In this document: in pieces, positions 22,901-33,899 of the stretch | Layout of the letters: the number at the start of each line of letters is the position of its first letter | Numbering within the stretch: the stretch's first letter is position 1 | Source: Ligustrum vulgare | Taxonomy: Eukaryota; Streptophyta; Magnoliopsida; Lamiales; Oleaceae | Reading direction: 5' to 3' | NCBI GenBank assembly: GCA_963555705.1 | Contig: OY743190.1 | Span: 33,400,929-33,464,928, forward strand | Length of the DNA: 64,000 bases | The notes under the pieces: generated by a model | Databases searched by the model: none | Told to the model about the DNA's origin: nothing | What the model saw: the letters and a program-made list of their open reading frames with translations, nothing else | Translations under genes and position numbers: made by a program

Positions 22901-23243
22901 AAAATCTTTGAATTATTTCTATATTTTATTTAGTTTGATTATTAATATTGTTATTTTTCAATGTGAATATTTCAGTGTCCTCAACAACCTGGAGGGTCTG
23001 AGTGTGGCTACTACGTTATGAGAAATATGTATGAGATAGTCACAGAACACTTTCAACTTACTTCGTTAGAAAAGGTATAAGTCATTGAAAATGAGAATTT
23101 TAATAATGACTTTATATTTTATGAAAAAATAACTAATAAATCATTTTGATTGTTTGTAGGCATTTAAAGAATATTATTCAACGGAGGAAGTAATCGAGAT
23201 TCAAAACTTATGGGCAAAATACTTCGTTCATAGGTTTGTGTAA
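19976..23243 (+). pseudogene. CACTA second gene: 11 exons, DUF8039-like and Ulp1/C48 protease domains, disrupted
   Basis: Reconstructed from GT-AG boundaries and frame continuity. Exons: 19976-20239, 20321-20525, 20596-20853, 20943-21389, 21486-21746, 21838-22142, 22222-22395, 22481-22588, 22802-22871, 22976-23074, 23160-23243 (TAA). Exons 1-4 are charged, with a coiled-coil-like stretch (SEMQRKFDTMQRDYHSMQ), as in plant En/Spm accessory proteins. Exon 5 resembles DUF8039 (LAISLNGEKQIVASG..., TVGEAIGSFLQWP). Exons 7-10 form a Ulp1-like cysteine protease: NHWMLLVI (His), VYFLDS (Asp), and QPGGSECGYYVMRN (Cys). Lesions: a one-base frame error in exon 2 near 20440 and an in-frame TAG at 20686-20688 in exon 3. 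A 5' leader intron probably ends at 19950. It lies 164 bp after the TNP2 stop, same strand. Exon edges are my inference. Confidence 0.8.
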
Positions 23244-23384
23244 ATCGAAGCGTAATCAAAACTTGCACTTACATATATATTTAATTTGTATCATAAATTA
23301 ACAATTTGTAAGTATAATTGTTGTTAATTTAATTTTATTACGTATATATCGATTATATATATTTATTTGGTGATGCGCATGTTC
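23244..23384 (+). other. 3' untranslated region of CACTA second gene
   Basis: Short AT-rich stretch after the TAA and before the minisatellite. No precise polyadenylation signal is assigned. Confidence 0.4.
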
Positions 23385-23665
23385 AGGTTATCGCAGACCA
23401 CGTCCTGGGTCATTGCAAGTCACGTCCAGGTGATTGCAGGCCACGACGTGCAGTGACTTGGGTCATTGCAGGCCACGACGTGCAGTGGCCTAAGTCATTA
23501 CAGGCCACTGCAGGTCACGATATGCAGTGGCCTGGGTCATTGCAGGCTACGTCCAGGTCACTGCAGACCACGACGTGCAGTGGCCTGGGTCATTGCAGGC
23601 TACGTCCAGGTCACTGCAGGCCACGACGTGCAGTGGTCTGGGTCATTGCAGGCCACGTCCAGGTC
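23385..23665. repeat. 53-bp minisatellite near CACTA 3' end
   Basis: About five variant copies of a 53-bp unit built from ggccacgacgtgcagtggcc, gggtcattgcaggc and tacgtccaggtcactgca. Each unit contains an internal imperfect palindrome (ggccac...gtggcc). The last two full units are almost identical. Overlapping plus-strand frames are a by-product of the repeat. Confidence 0.85.
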
Positions 23666-23699
23666 ATATAATATATATTAAAAAAATAAATAAATAAAT

Positions 23700-24012
23700 T
23701 TAGGCGTCGGTTCTAAAGATAAAACCGACGCCTAAAGCTGTTTTGGGCGTCGGTCCAAAAATTAAAACCGACACCCAAAACCGACTTTGGGCGTCGGTTT
23801 TAACCAGAAACCGATGCCCAAAGTGTATTTTTTTTTTTTTACTTTAGGCGTCGGTTTTAAACTAGAACCGACGCCCAAAGCTGACTTTGCGCGTCGGTTT
23901 ACAACCGACGCCTAAAGTCGAGACTTTACGCGTTTGTGTCATATGCGTCGCCGCTACAACCGACGCGTATTCCGTTTTCCAACCGACGCGATTTCCTATT
24001 TCTGTACTGGTG
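23700..24012. repeat. CACTA 3' subterminal repeat array and right TIR
   Basis: About twelve copies of GCGTCGGTT or AACCGACGC in alternating orientation, here with spacers of the CCCAAAG / CTTTGGG type instead of the 5' end's GAGAAAC. The array ends in the right terminal repeat (23999-24012). It is the counterpart of 15140-15495. Confidence 0.85.
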
Positions 24013-26059
24013 TTGGGAGGTGATTTGCACGACAAATGAGGGAGTTTAGGCAAGTAAAAATGAAAGCAAAATGACTTAAAGCAGAAGAATAATTTTATTC
24101 CCAAGGTTTTTGCATGCATTACAATACAATGATCATTCTATTTATTGATGAAATTTAGGGTTTATTGTAGTAAAAATAAATATTTGAATAATTTTATTCC
24201 CAACGTTTTTGCATGCATTACAATACAGTGATCATTCTATTTATTGTAGATAAAATAGATACTTTCTTCATTTTCAATACATGTAATGATATTTAGTTGT
24301 TGTAAGTTGTCAAATTCAAGCATTTTAGTGGGTTCCGCCAACTTTGATCTTCATGAGCCACAATGGAGAGGTCATCTTCTGCAGAGATAAAGAGGTAGCT
24401 AGTATCCTGCAACTTCCATATTTGGTGGCTTTGTTATCCATTTGTCCACTTGCCAAGTGTTGAGTGCAATGCTGATGTTGAGCTGTTTTGGTAGGATCTA
24501 CCTGAGTTCAACTCGATATTTATCGAATTAAAGATAGGATTGTTGTACTGAATGGTGAGGTCTCTACTAATAAGGTCGGAGGTCCTCTTTCCGTGTTGGA
24601 TTTCCCAGACTCGTGATAGTCCTTTTTGGACGGGCCTTGACCCATTTATAATGGGAAAATATGATTAATTCTTGCATTATGTACCGAGCCTTGAATTCAG
24701 ACATGCATATCAACATATAACAATATTTTTAATTTTAAAAACACGTATAATGTAATAGTCAAATACTTGAAAAACTTGTTTAAGAAATATACGATTTTGA
24801 ACGGTAAATATTTACTTCTATAAACATCATCCTCACACACGTCGTGTCATTTCCCATCACCAACAATAATACCTTGAAAAGAAATTCGAATGAGATTTAT
24901 AACCATCTCACGTGAATTACAATTGACAATGTTGTCAACTCCATCAATATTCATTAATCACCATATGATCCAAACGTTGATTGAGTAAAATATGACTTAG
25001 ACTTTATTGAAATAGTTGAGCTTTGTTAATTGTTTTTTACGTGAATTTAGTAAATTGTTGTGGTTAGGATTTTATACCTATATTTATGTATTAGCTTATT
25101 TGAACTTTAAATTATTATTATTGTGACTAGTCGTATTTGTAATCAAACTGAACCATAAAAAAATATTTATTTTGGTCTGGTTAGAAATCAAAAATTGCTC
25201 AAATTAGCTCATATTTGACCAGCTCCTTCAAAATTTAACACATTTTTCTCTTTTTCTCAACCACATATTTATCAATAAAATAATATTACACATAAATCCA
25301 AAAAAATTCCCTACATTTTAACCATAAATTCTCCAAAATATCATTATTTATTTAAGTAAACATTTTTAAACAACATCATACAGGGGCTTAAACTGTGTTT
25401 ACTCATAAGATGCCACATAGGTAGAAATGTTTTTGTCGTTGCAGTTGATTATTATTGACACAATTTTCAGTTCTAATGCCTAAAAATGTGAAATTGGTGG
25501 TATGAATCTTGCTAGGTATTTCTATAAAGTATCCAAAGTGAGATTAAAATCAATGAATGATGACTTCAAATAAAAAAATCCCGACCAAGATGATTGTTAC
25601 AGGTTCCAGGTTCCTTACAAATCACATGCCAACAGTGGAGATTCCGTTTATTTTCCGGGCAACCAAGGGAAGTCATGTTCCCCAAATTTTATTGGCCCAT
25701 ATGCGCGGTCTATTTTTAAGCCATCTGGCCTCGAAACGTCTGATCATCAAATTAGTCTCTGGTCGGATAAAAAAAAAAAAAAAAACCGGTCTATCTAGCC
25801 TCGAAACGTCTGACAACCAATTTATCTATTCATTATCTATTTAATTAGTTTAATTTTATTTTAAATTAATTGTTAAAGATTTGGAGGTACCTAATAAAAT
25901 ATCATTATTGAGAACGTGAAAAATTAAATTATTAAATTATTCATCTCGAACAACTATATTGAATGCTTGCCTTTGAAAACAAATGAAGACATGTTTTCAA
26001 AGTTAAACACCACAATCGACTGATTAAAAAACATCGTCTTGATTTTTAAAATTAGCAAA

Positions 26060-26302
26060 TTACTCCCGCAAATGCTTAATTAAGGTATCTCGAAGTGCAT
26101 ACTGGGCAACGGCCTTCTTGAACATGTTCATCCCGAACGATCTCAAATTCTCAACATTTGGAGGTGGTGCTTCATTCCAATCTTCAATTGAGGCATCAAA
26201 AGCAAGTTCATCCTTGATAATCATATTATACATAATAATGATGTTGTCATTATAACTATTCGAATTAACGTTGTTGTTAACTACCATTAATTTTAACATC
26301 AT
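26060..26302 (-). pseudogene. PIF/Harbinger-like transposase C-terminal remnant (copy B)
   Basis: Counterpart of 5863-6117: IIIMYNMIIKDE, an acidic Pro-rich spacer, and ALRDTLIKHLRE at the stop. The final Trp of the family pattern is Arg here. Both copies preserve only the C-terminus, so truncation predates the duplication. Confidence 0.55.
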
Positions 26303-26385
26303 TACGCGAAAACAATTATGACAACACTAATAAGAACAATAATAATTAAAATACAAAAAAGAAATAATAACAACAACAATAAAGA

Positions 26386-26440
<55 letters not shown>
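26386..26440. repeat. (AAT)n microsatellite in copy B
   Basis: Pure ata/aat run; corresponds to the tract at 12735-12783 in copy A. Confidence 0.93.
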
Positions 26441-26498
26441 GGTTAATTAAATAGATAAAATGAGATTTACACAAAAAAATGGTATTTTGGTAATAAAA

Positions 26499-27890
26499 GG
26501 TTTATATAGTACTATTCCTTGTCTGAAAACTAGGGTAGAATTTGGGGATTGATTGGAGAGAAAATATATCAAATTCGGGATAAAATCAAAAACTTGATCC
26601 TCCTTCGGAGATTGTCTTAGCCTTTCCCCTAAGCACGAGTTTGGTCTTAAGTAATCATTGCATCTTGAGTTAAGGTTTCGAAACGCTGAATTTTGTGACA
26701 CGTATATTTTATTGGGAAATAATTATAGGGGTCTTGATAAGAAACGTTTTTAAGTGACACTGTGATGTAGTGCACATTCATTGAGTGATAAAAAAATAAG
26801 TTGTAGGGTAATTATAATCATTACCTAATTAATGTATGCCACATGACAATGTCACTTATTAATGTCTCCCTAAAATTACTCTTTATCGAGTCCATAATTT
26901 TTTAATTATATAATTCATTGTTTTTTTTTATCAAAACTTAATGTCTCCCTTAAAGGTTTATATAGTACTATTCATTGTCTCAAAATTAGGATAGAATTTG
27001 GGGATTGATTGGAGAGAAAATATATCAAATTCGGGATAAAATCACGAACTTGATCCTCCCTTGGAGATGGTCTTAGCCTTTTCCCTAAGCGCGGGTTTGA
27101 TCTTAAGTAATCATTGCATCTTGAGTTAAGGTTTCGAGACGTTGAATTTTGTGACTCATATATTTTATTGGGCAATAATTATAGGGAAACATTGATAAGA
27201 GACATTTTTAAGTGACATTGTAATGTAGCGCACATTTATTGAGTGATAAAAAAATAAGTGGTGGGGTAATTATAATTATTACCCAATTAATGTATGTCAC
27301 ATGACAATATCACTTTAAAATATCCTTTATTAATGTCTCCCTAAAAGTAATCTTTATCGAACCGATAATTTTTTAATTATATAATTCATTGTTTTTTTTT
27401 TTTATCAAAATTTAATGGCTCCCTAAAAGGTTTATATAGTACTATTCATTGTCTCAAAATTAGGATAGAATTTGGGGATTGATTGGAGAGAAAATATATC
27501 AAATTCGGGATAAAATCACAAACTTGATCCTCCCTTGGAGATGGTCTTAGCCTTTCCCCTAAGCGCGAGTTTGATCTTAAGTAATCATTGCATCTTGAGT
27601 TAAGGTTTCGAGACGTTGAATTTTGTGACTCATATTTTATTGGGCAATAATTATAGGAAAACATTGATAAGAGACATTTTTAAGTGACATTATGATGTAG
27701 CGCACATTCATTGAGTGATAAAAAAATAAGTGGTGGGAAATTATAATCATTACCCAATTAATGTATGTCACATGACAATATCACTTAAAAATGTCCCTTA
27801 TTAATGTCTCCCTAAAAGTACTCTTTATCGAACCCATAATTTTTTAATTATATAATTCATTGTTTTTTTCCATCAAAATTTAATAAAATC
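26499..27890. repeat. Tandem triplication, periods 456 and 474 bp
   Basis: Three successive copies start with ggtttatatagtacta at 26499, 26955 and 27429. Copy A has one copy (from about 12842). Each copy contains the landmark ggggattgattggagagaaa. Minus-strand frames at 26447, 26972 and 27446 are the same non-genic frame repeated. Confidence 0.85.
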
Positions 27891-28235
27891 TAATTTTAAT
27901 TTTCACCAAATAGGGCTAAAGTAAAAAAGAAAAGAAAAATAAGGTAACGTTCTATTTGTATTTCATTTTCTGTTTTTATTTTAGAAAATGTTTTCTGTTT
28001 TCAATTTCTGCTTTTAAATTTGTTGAAAACACGTTGTCTTCATTTCTGTAAACTATTTTTGAAGATGAAAAATTGGAAAATACGTTTTGTTTGAAATTTT
28101 GCAAAATACTAATTTAACTATTTGTATTAACTTGCTGGTAGATTAAATTATAAAATTTCTTGCATTTTGAAAATTTACTCTATATTATAAGAAATTAGGT
28201 CATCTCATTATTATTGTATTAATTTAATAATGAAT

Positions 28236-28811
28236 AGAGAAATATTACAAAAATGAATAGTCATTAGCTAATAGTGACATGAGTGCCATAGTGTGCATGT
28301 GTCTATCAACAAGTTAAATGCTTTTATCAATCAGAGATATACAACTACAAATTTAAGAGATGAATTATTAATTTATAACCACACATATTAGATGAACTTC
28401 AATCAATTGAATGGAAAACTAAAACATATTTTAATTTTTGGCAGATTAAACAAATTGAAATTATTTGAAATATCAATTCAAGATATGAAACAAACTAGTG
28501 GAAGAGGTTATAGAACGATGAAGGAATATGGCTTTTTATTAATTCAATAATTGCTTTACATATTGATGTATATATATATACAAGTTGAGCAATCTTTGAT
28601 TGCAACAAATATGGAAGAGATAAATTTGATTGCAACAAATATGGGAGAGATAAATACAAATCTCCTAATATACAAGATAATGACTAAAAATATAAGATAA
28701 TGACTAAAAATATACAAGATAGACGAGTTGCATCAAGGTGGACGGGCTTCATCAGTGGGCTCAACATCTTCGCCATCGTGGTGAGGTTCATCATGTTGCC
28801 TAATATGGTTA
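28236..28811. other. AT-rich linker with a possible copia LTR relic
   Basis: No gene. From about 28520 to 28740 the text (tttttattaattcaataattgc, a direct repeat of gattgcaacaaatatgg at about 28598 and 28629, ctcctaatatacaagataatgac) resembles the A/T-rich part of a plant copia LTR read on the minus strand, but termini are not recognisable. Confidence 0.3.
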
Positions 28812-30231
28812 AACAGTGATTTGAAAAAATGGTTGAAAAGTGATTTTGAAAAATATGTTGTTTTAAACAAGTTACCAAACAAATGCTAAGTTATAGGCAT
28901 AGCATTTACATCTCTATTCAGAAAGTCTATTATAATAGGAATTATAATGTACACGTTTTCCCAACTCACTTTTTTAACAACATGGATTTTTTGAAATCAT
29001 TTTTCAATAACATATTTTACCTAAAAACAACGAAAATTTTATTATAACACAAAAGAAGCAGCTCAATAGAGGCATAGTCTAAAATAAGAATGCGGTACTT
29101 CTATCATCTTAAACTTAATCTTAATTCTTAATATATATTAAAGTAGAATAACCGTCACAAAAATTCGCACATAGTTTTTCTTCAAAAATAACTTTTTAAA
29201 TATGAAATTTTTTGTCAATATTAGTGTATTAAATTCCATGTGGCCTCATATATATTATCATCTATTATTAATGTGTCATATGGGTCATTTATAAGTTTGT
29301 CTAATATTTAGTATTTTCTTGTCTTGTCCTTCTCCATGCACGTGTAGTTTCTTCATATTTCCGTTTTAAATTTTTTTTTTGGGATATTGGTAATATAAAG
29401 AGTAAAACAACGACATTTAACCAATTCAATGATCACTTTCTTATTGTTTGATATTATGATAAGAAAAATATACATTTAACATATCATAAATGAATGATTA
29501 TTTAAAACTATAGTTAAAGAACAGAAACAATAAAGAACAAATATAAATATTAGACTTTATAAATTGCAATTCGATAATTCATAATAATATTTCCTTTAAG
29601 AGTTGAAAAAAGTTTAAAATAAATATAGTTTAAATATGTTTAATAGTTTAAAGGTAATACAAATAGAAAAGGAAAAAAATATATGAAATACAGAAAATAT
29701 ATTGAGAAAAGGGTTCTCTTATGGTTTCTGATATTGTCCCTAATTGATGTAGTTAAACATTAGATTATTAGTAAATTTCTATAAAAATTTGATCAAATGT
29801 TGATTGAAAAATGATAAAAGTTGTAAATTCCTTATGATTAAAATTAATTATATTTTACTTTAATTTAATTTTTATTCACTTTTTAAGCTACATCAAACTT
29901 GAGTATTATCTCAAGTATATTTAGGTATAATCATTAGAAGTATATTTTTTATCCCAAGAAAAGAAAGAAAGAAAGTTTTGAAGAGAAAAATGAAAACATT
30001 GTATAATGGTCAAATACTTTAAAAAATTGTTTTTGAAAAATAAATAAAATCCATTAAATTCTAAATATCCACCAATAATCTCATAGAAAAACCTTTAATA
30101 AGGTTTTATGATTTTTTAAACTCGCTATAGATACCTTATGTAGTGTTTCTAAGATTTTCAATTATATTTAGATGTAGTCATTTTGTCCAAAAAAAAGAAT
30201 AGTGAAGTTATATATAACAATATTTTTTTTA

Positions 30232-30239
30232 ACGACGAT

Positions 30240-30272
<33 letters not shown>

Positions 30273-30300
30273 AACAACAACAACAATAATAATAATAATA
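30232..30300. repeat. GAC/GAT/AAC/AAT compound microsatellite
   Basis: Trinucleotide tract gacgat-gacgac-aacaac-aataat. A shorter version sits at the same place in the other units (about 36545, 39490, 42550, 44735). Confidence 0.9.
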
Positions 30301-30829
30301 AGAGAAAATTGCAAGAAATGTCCATTTTTATGGGGTGATTTGCGTAAATGTCCAAAAATCTCGTCATGTCCATTTCTCTGAATTTCAGACATAAATACCC
30401 TTATGAAAATAAGTTAATTTGCAGAATGACGACAAATTTTTTTGATATAATTGGAGAGAGAAAATGTGTATGATTAAAAAATGGTAACATGTTTATAAAC
30501 AAAAAAAATTCTTTTACCAAACAAAAAGGACATGTCATTCGGCATTAAATGCTCACTTTTTTTTAATGGATCAACAATCTCCAATTCAAATACAGTTGAA
30601 TATGGGTCCGAATTTTATCAATCGTTTGGTAACATCATCCCCCTTTTTTTTTTTAAAGTGTAACATCATCTCTTTTTTGTTACAATTTCTCATCACTTTT
30701 TAACCACTAACATTTTCTCTCTCCACTTCTTAACTACGTATTTTACTTTAAAATATAAATAAATCAGTTTATAAACTACATTCTTTTACCAAACAGAGAC
30801 TTATTTACAACCAACCCAACCCGTGAAAA

Positions 30830-31125
30830 TATGAATATTGTAAATCTAAACCAAACACCCAACCCTTCATTCTCTCTCAGAGCCTAAATCACTCAATTGG
30901 CTAACTATAGACATTTCTCTTCTGATTGAAATTGTCATTGCCGACCGTTAGTTGGACTTTGTTGTCGCATTTTGCACTGCAACTATTGTCATTTGGCCTC
31001 ACATGTTTTCTGGATCCTTCACTCTCGGTAAGGTTTTCACTCGATCTTCCTCTTTTAAAAATTTGTTTCATTTTTTTTTTTTTTTTTGAGTTCTTTGAGA
31101 GTTTAGGTTTGTTCAATTGGCAGGT
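30830..31125 (+). other. Leader/exon-like segment with splice-donor-like end
   Basis: A CT-rich leader (cattctctctcagagcc) is followed by about 170 bp of more balanced base composition ending ttcactctcg-gtaaggtttt, which looks like an exon end and intron start. A diverged copy occurs at 52870-53170. It might be a captured 5' gene end or the leader of an unrecognised element. There is no convincing conserved reading frame between the two copies. Confidence 0.25.
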
Positions 31126-31989
31126 TTAGAGTTTAGGAGATCAATATACGATATATATTGTACTTGCACAAAAACACACACAATTTGTAGCCTGTCTTTG
31201 TAAATTGATACCCCATTCACCTATCAAGTCACAAACATTGAGAGCAAAATGCAGTTTTCTTTAACTAAAATGTTTCTTTTTTTGTGGGTAGAGCTTAAGG
31301 GTAAGTACTTGTAATTACTAAAGTTTTATTCTTAACAAAGGACTAAGAGCTTGTCTTTCCCAGTTGGATTTTTGAAAATCATCTTCTTTTTTATCAGTCA
31401 ATTTAATATTCTTCTAGCCCGAATTTTTATAGCTCGTAGTTTTTCTTATGCTATTTTGTCATTGCATCTATTTTTAGGTTATCTTTATATTATTGAATAA
31501 TTTACAATAAAAACTTGACCCTCCTAGTTTATAATTTGGATTCGTTGAAGTTTGCTATGCTTTCACCTGGTTACTGGTGAGTGAAGTCTCTTTGAAGAGC
31601 TAAACACAAGAAATTGCATGTATAATTCTATGGGCAGTATAAAGATGGTAGCTATTTTCAATCATACGGGAATCCAATTTCATAGTGTATAGTCGAAATA
31701 ATATAGGTTGATTCAAGGGCTTCAAATCTATGCATAATCTATTTATTACAATTTCATTAATGTAGAGATTTTGTCCAACTAGATTTTTGCTATTTGGAAC
31801 ATATAGCTTTTAAAACATTATAAGACGAAAAAAGCTATAAGCGTTAAGTACCCTACGGATTACTTTTTTACGTATTATCATTAATTTGAAGAACAAACTA
31901 TTTCGAGACTTTTGCTTATTTAGGTACATTAATGTGCAAATATCCTCTTCTCCCTTCCTAGGTGGTCCTCAGCTGCCCATCATTTTTGA

Positions 31990-32910
31990 AAACCCCTTGT
32001 TTGACCTTAAGTGCGTAATTAACACAATTAAAATTAGCAAGTTACATATTAATTGTTTCTAGATGATTAATCATACAATTCAATTATCCTACGTTGAATC
32101 ACAACAATTGCAATATTGTAAAACAGTTAGATCCACTATAGACAGTGAAAGGTTACAATTAGATATGTCCTGCTACTCCACTAGACCTTCCAATCTACTT
32201 CTGCTAACCCCAAGATACTAATGTCATTCTTCTAGCTTCCCGATCTTTTACAATTGTCTCTTTCAAGTAGATTCCTCAAGAATCTACAACTGGTGTTAAT
32301 CTTCCTGTCCTTATAGTCGAACCTTCCTCAACCTCCAGCAACCTTTGAAGTTTACAATTAAAGAAGTACCTTCCTTGATGTGTTAAGGAAGTGTGTGTTT
32401 TAGATTATGAACAATGATGTTTTCCTAAATCCGGGTTGTTTGGATCTCGAGAAAGAATAAGTTGAATCTTTGGTAGATTAAGTTCTTGGATCAAGGATGA
32501 ATGTATATATGTTTAAATCAGTGAAATATAATAAACAACCTCTGTAAAACTCGTGTATAGGCTTGGTATATATAATAGACTGATATGGACCATGAAAAAT
32601 AGGTCAAAACTGAATTAGGGCGTGTTTTGGCCATCGACTGCTCGAGCGTCTATCGTGCGTAAAGAAAGTGTGTCAAAATCTTGAAGGGCCACTCAAGCAT
32701 AACTCGAGTGTGATTCGAGCGGCAAGCTCCCGTTAAAACTACTCAATCGGGAGGCGAGCGTGAGTAGAACATCCTTTTACAGATCTTCATTTCTTGTTCC
32801 AAGCTCGAACCCTAGCCAAATATTACATAATTGTACCAATGTCCTTTACTTTTACAAATGTTCATTTAAGTCCCTTTTGTTCAAGGAATCTCCAATACAT
32901 AATCCTAACA
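31990..32910 (-). repeat. Probable LTR of SIRE-like copia element
   Basis: On the minus strand it starts TGTTAGGATTATG at 32910, right after the purine tract. The other end is not resolved; 31990 is approximate. It contains clusters of ctcgag / tcgagc words (32640-32760). Confidence 0.45.
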
Positions 32911-32925
32911 AACTCCCCCTTTGAC
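32911..32925 (-). other. Polypurine tract of SIRE-like element
   Basis: Reads GTCAAAGGGGGAGTT on the minus strand directly before TGTTAGGATT. The G-rich run is typical of SIRE/Maximus copia elements. Confidence 0.6.
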
Positions 32926-33899
32926 ATTTTGTGACAAAACTATACAATAAGTCAAGGTACTAAAAATAGAAACAAAACTATCTAAGACAAGCCAAGTTTG
33001 TCTCTTACATTCCATGTTTCCTAAAATCCAAAAACTCAAATAAAAAGTGTAAAAGCACGTGATGCAGGAAATATAATGAATCAACCATACAACCAACTCA
33101 CGTAATCATGAATCAAGCATGCCAGTTCGAGACATGATATAAATGTTAACCAAAGCATTTGAATCACTAAACATCAAAACTCAAACAACTATATGCAGTA
33201 CAATGCAAAACAAATTATCCCCCTTACTGCAAGCTTAGAAATTTTTATGCAGTAAATTATGTATATATGTCTCTTTTGAACGACCCCAAAACATAGAAAT
33301 CCTAGAAGATGGAACATCTTAAAAATGTAGTTGATAGCATGTCCAAGTGTAATCAATTCATAGTAAACTTTTCCCACATACTTTACACAAGTTAAAATGG
33401 AGTAAATTATATAAATGACTCATGTGTGCAATGTGTCACTATTCATTTGTGAGTAGGACTCCAAACCTTAATTTTCTGAGAAAGGACATGCTAAACATGA
33501 TCGCTCGTAAGCTTATTCTCCTACAAATGAAAGTCAAACCTTATAGCATAGTAGGACCTTGTAAAGAAAGTTTATTTTGCATTAAAAAAAATTATCCCCC
33601 TTACTAAGAGCATACATTTCATTTATGCCAAAAATTTATAAAGCTCATCAGTTTTAATCTTAAATGAAGGTTCTCTTTATTAAGAGACTAAGATGACCCG
33701 TGTAGCGAGCTTTCGACCAGTAAATCCAAGTTAGATGACCATACACCAGGTGTTGAAACACTCATTAGACTTAATTGCTCGAGTCAAATAGGCTCCGAAG
33801 CAGAACATAAGATATTGAGCATATTTAGTAGGGAAACACTCTCAAGCTTAGGTCTACCATTAATTGGTCAATCCATGTTCAGAGTCATCTTACTAACAA

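Larger units (their letters stand above)
15101..24012 (+). mobile_element. CACTA (En/Spm) DNA transposon, 8.9 kb, two genes
   Basis: The left end is CACTAGTACAAAAA and the right end, reverse-complemented, is CACCAGTACAGAAA: short imperfect terminal inverted repeats of the CACTA type. TTG flanks both sides (15098-15100 and 24013-24015), the expected 3-bp target duplication. Copy A at 3893-3910 shows the same site without the insertion. Inside are 5' subterminal repeats, a leader, a TNP2-type transposase gene, a second multi-exon gene with a Ulp1-like protease domain, a 53-bp minisatellite, and 3' subterminal repeats. Stops and frameshifts in both genes argue that this copy cannot supply its own transposase. 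Confidence 0.93.
24013..28235. repeat. Segmental repeat copy B (start at 15036-15100)
   Basis: Same-orientation match to copy A (3905-6173 plus 12710-13645), interrupted upstream by the CACTA element. Near 24100-24250 a short piece around gcatgcattacaata is duplicated locally relative to A. At 26365-26375 the sequence continues straight through the site where copy A carries the copia element. No cellular gene is seen. Confidence 0.82.
28812..31426. repeat. Array unit U1
   Basis: First unit of the diverged direct-repeat array. Ordered landmarks: gaaaaatggttgaaaagtg (28823), aaattccatgtggc (29231), the tctgatattgtcc block (about 29728), ctcaagtatatttagg (29908), ttatatataacaat (30208), agaaatgtccattttta (30314), ggacatgtcatt (about 30526). 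It lacks the solo-LTR insertion present in U1b-U3. From about 30830 it continues into a leader-like segment shared only with 52870-53160. No gene is recognised. Confidence 0.7.

Noticed and set aside
23453..23681. His/Gly-rich tandem-repeat frames near the CACTA 3' end
   Set aside because: Translations of the 53-bp minisatellite, after the stop of the second CACTA gene.
15140..24012. CRISPR-like reading of the regularly spaced repeats
   Set aside because: Repeats alternate in orientation, spacers are themselves repeated, and the setting is a plant transposon end.
30158..30392. Leu/Ser and Ile/Val-rich minus-strand frames (also near 36370, 39372, 44661)
   Set aside because: Each crosses the trinucleotide tract at the same place in the array units.
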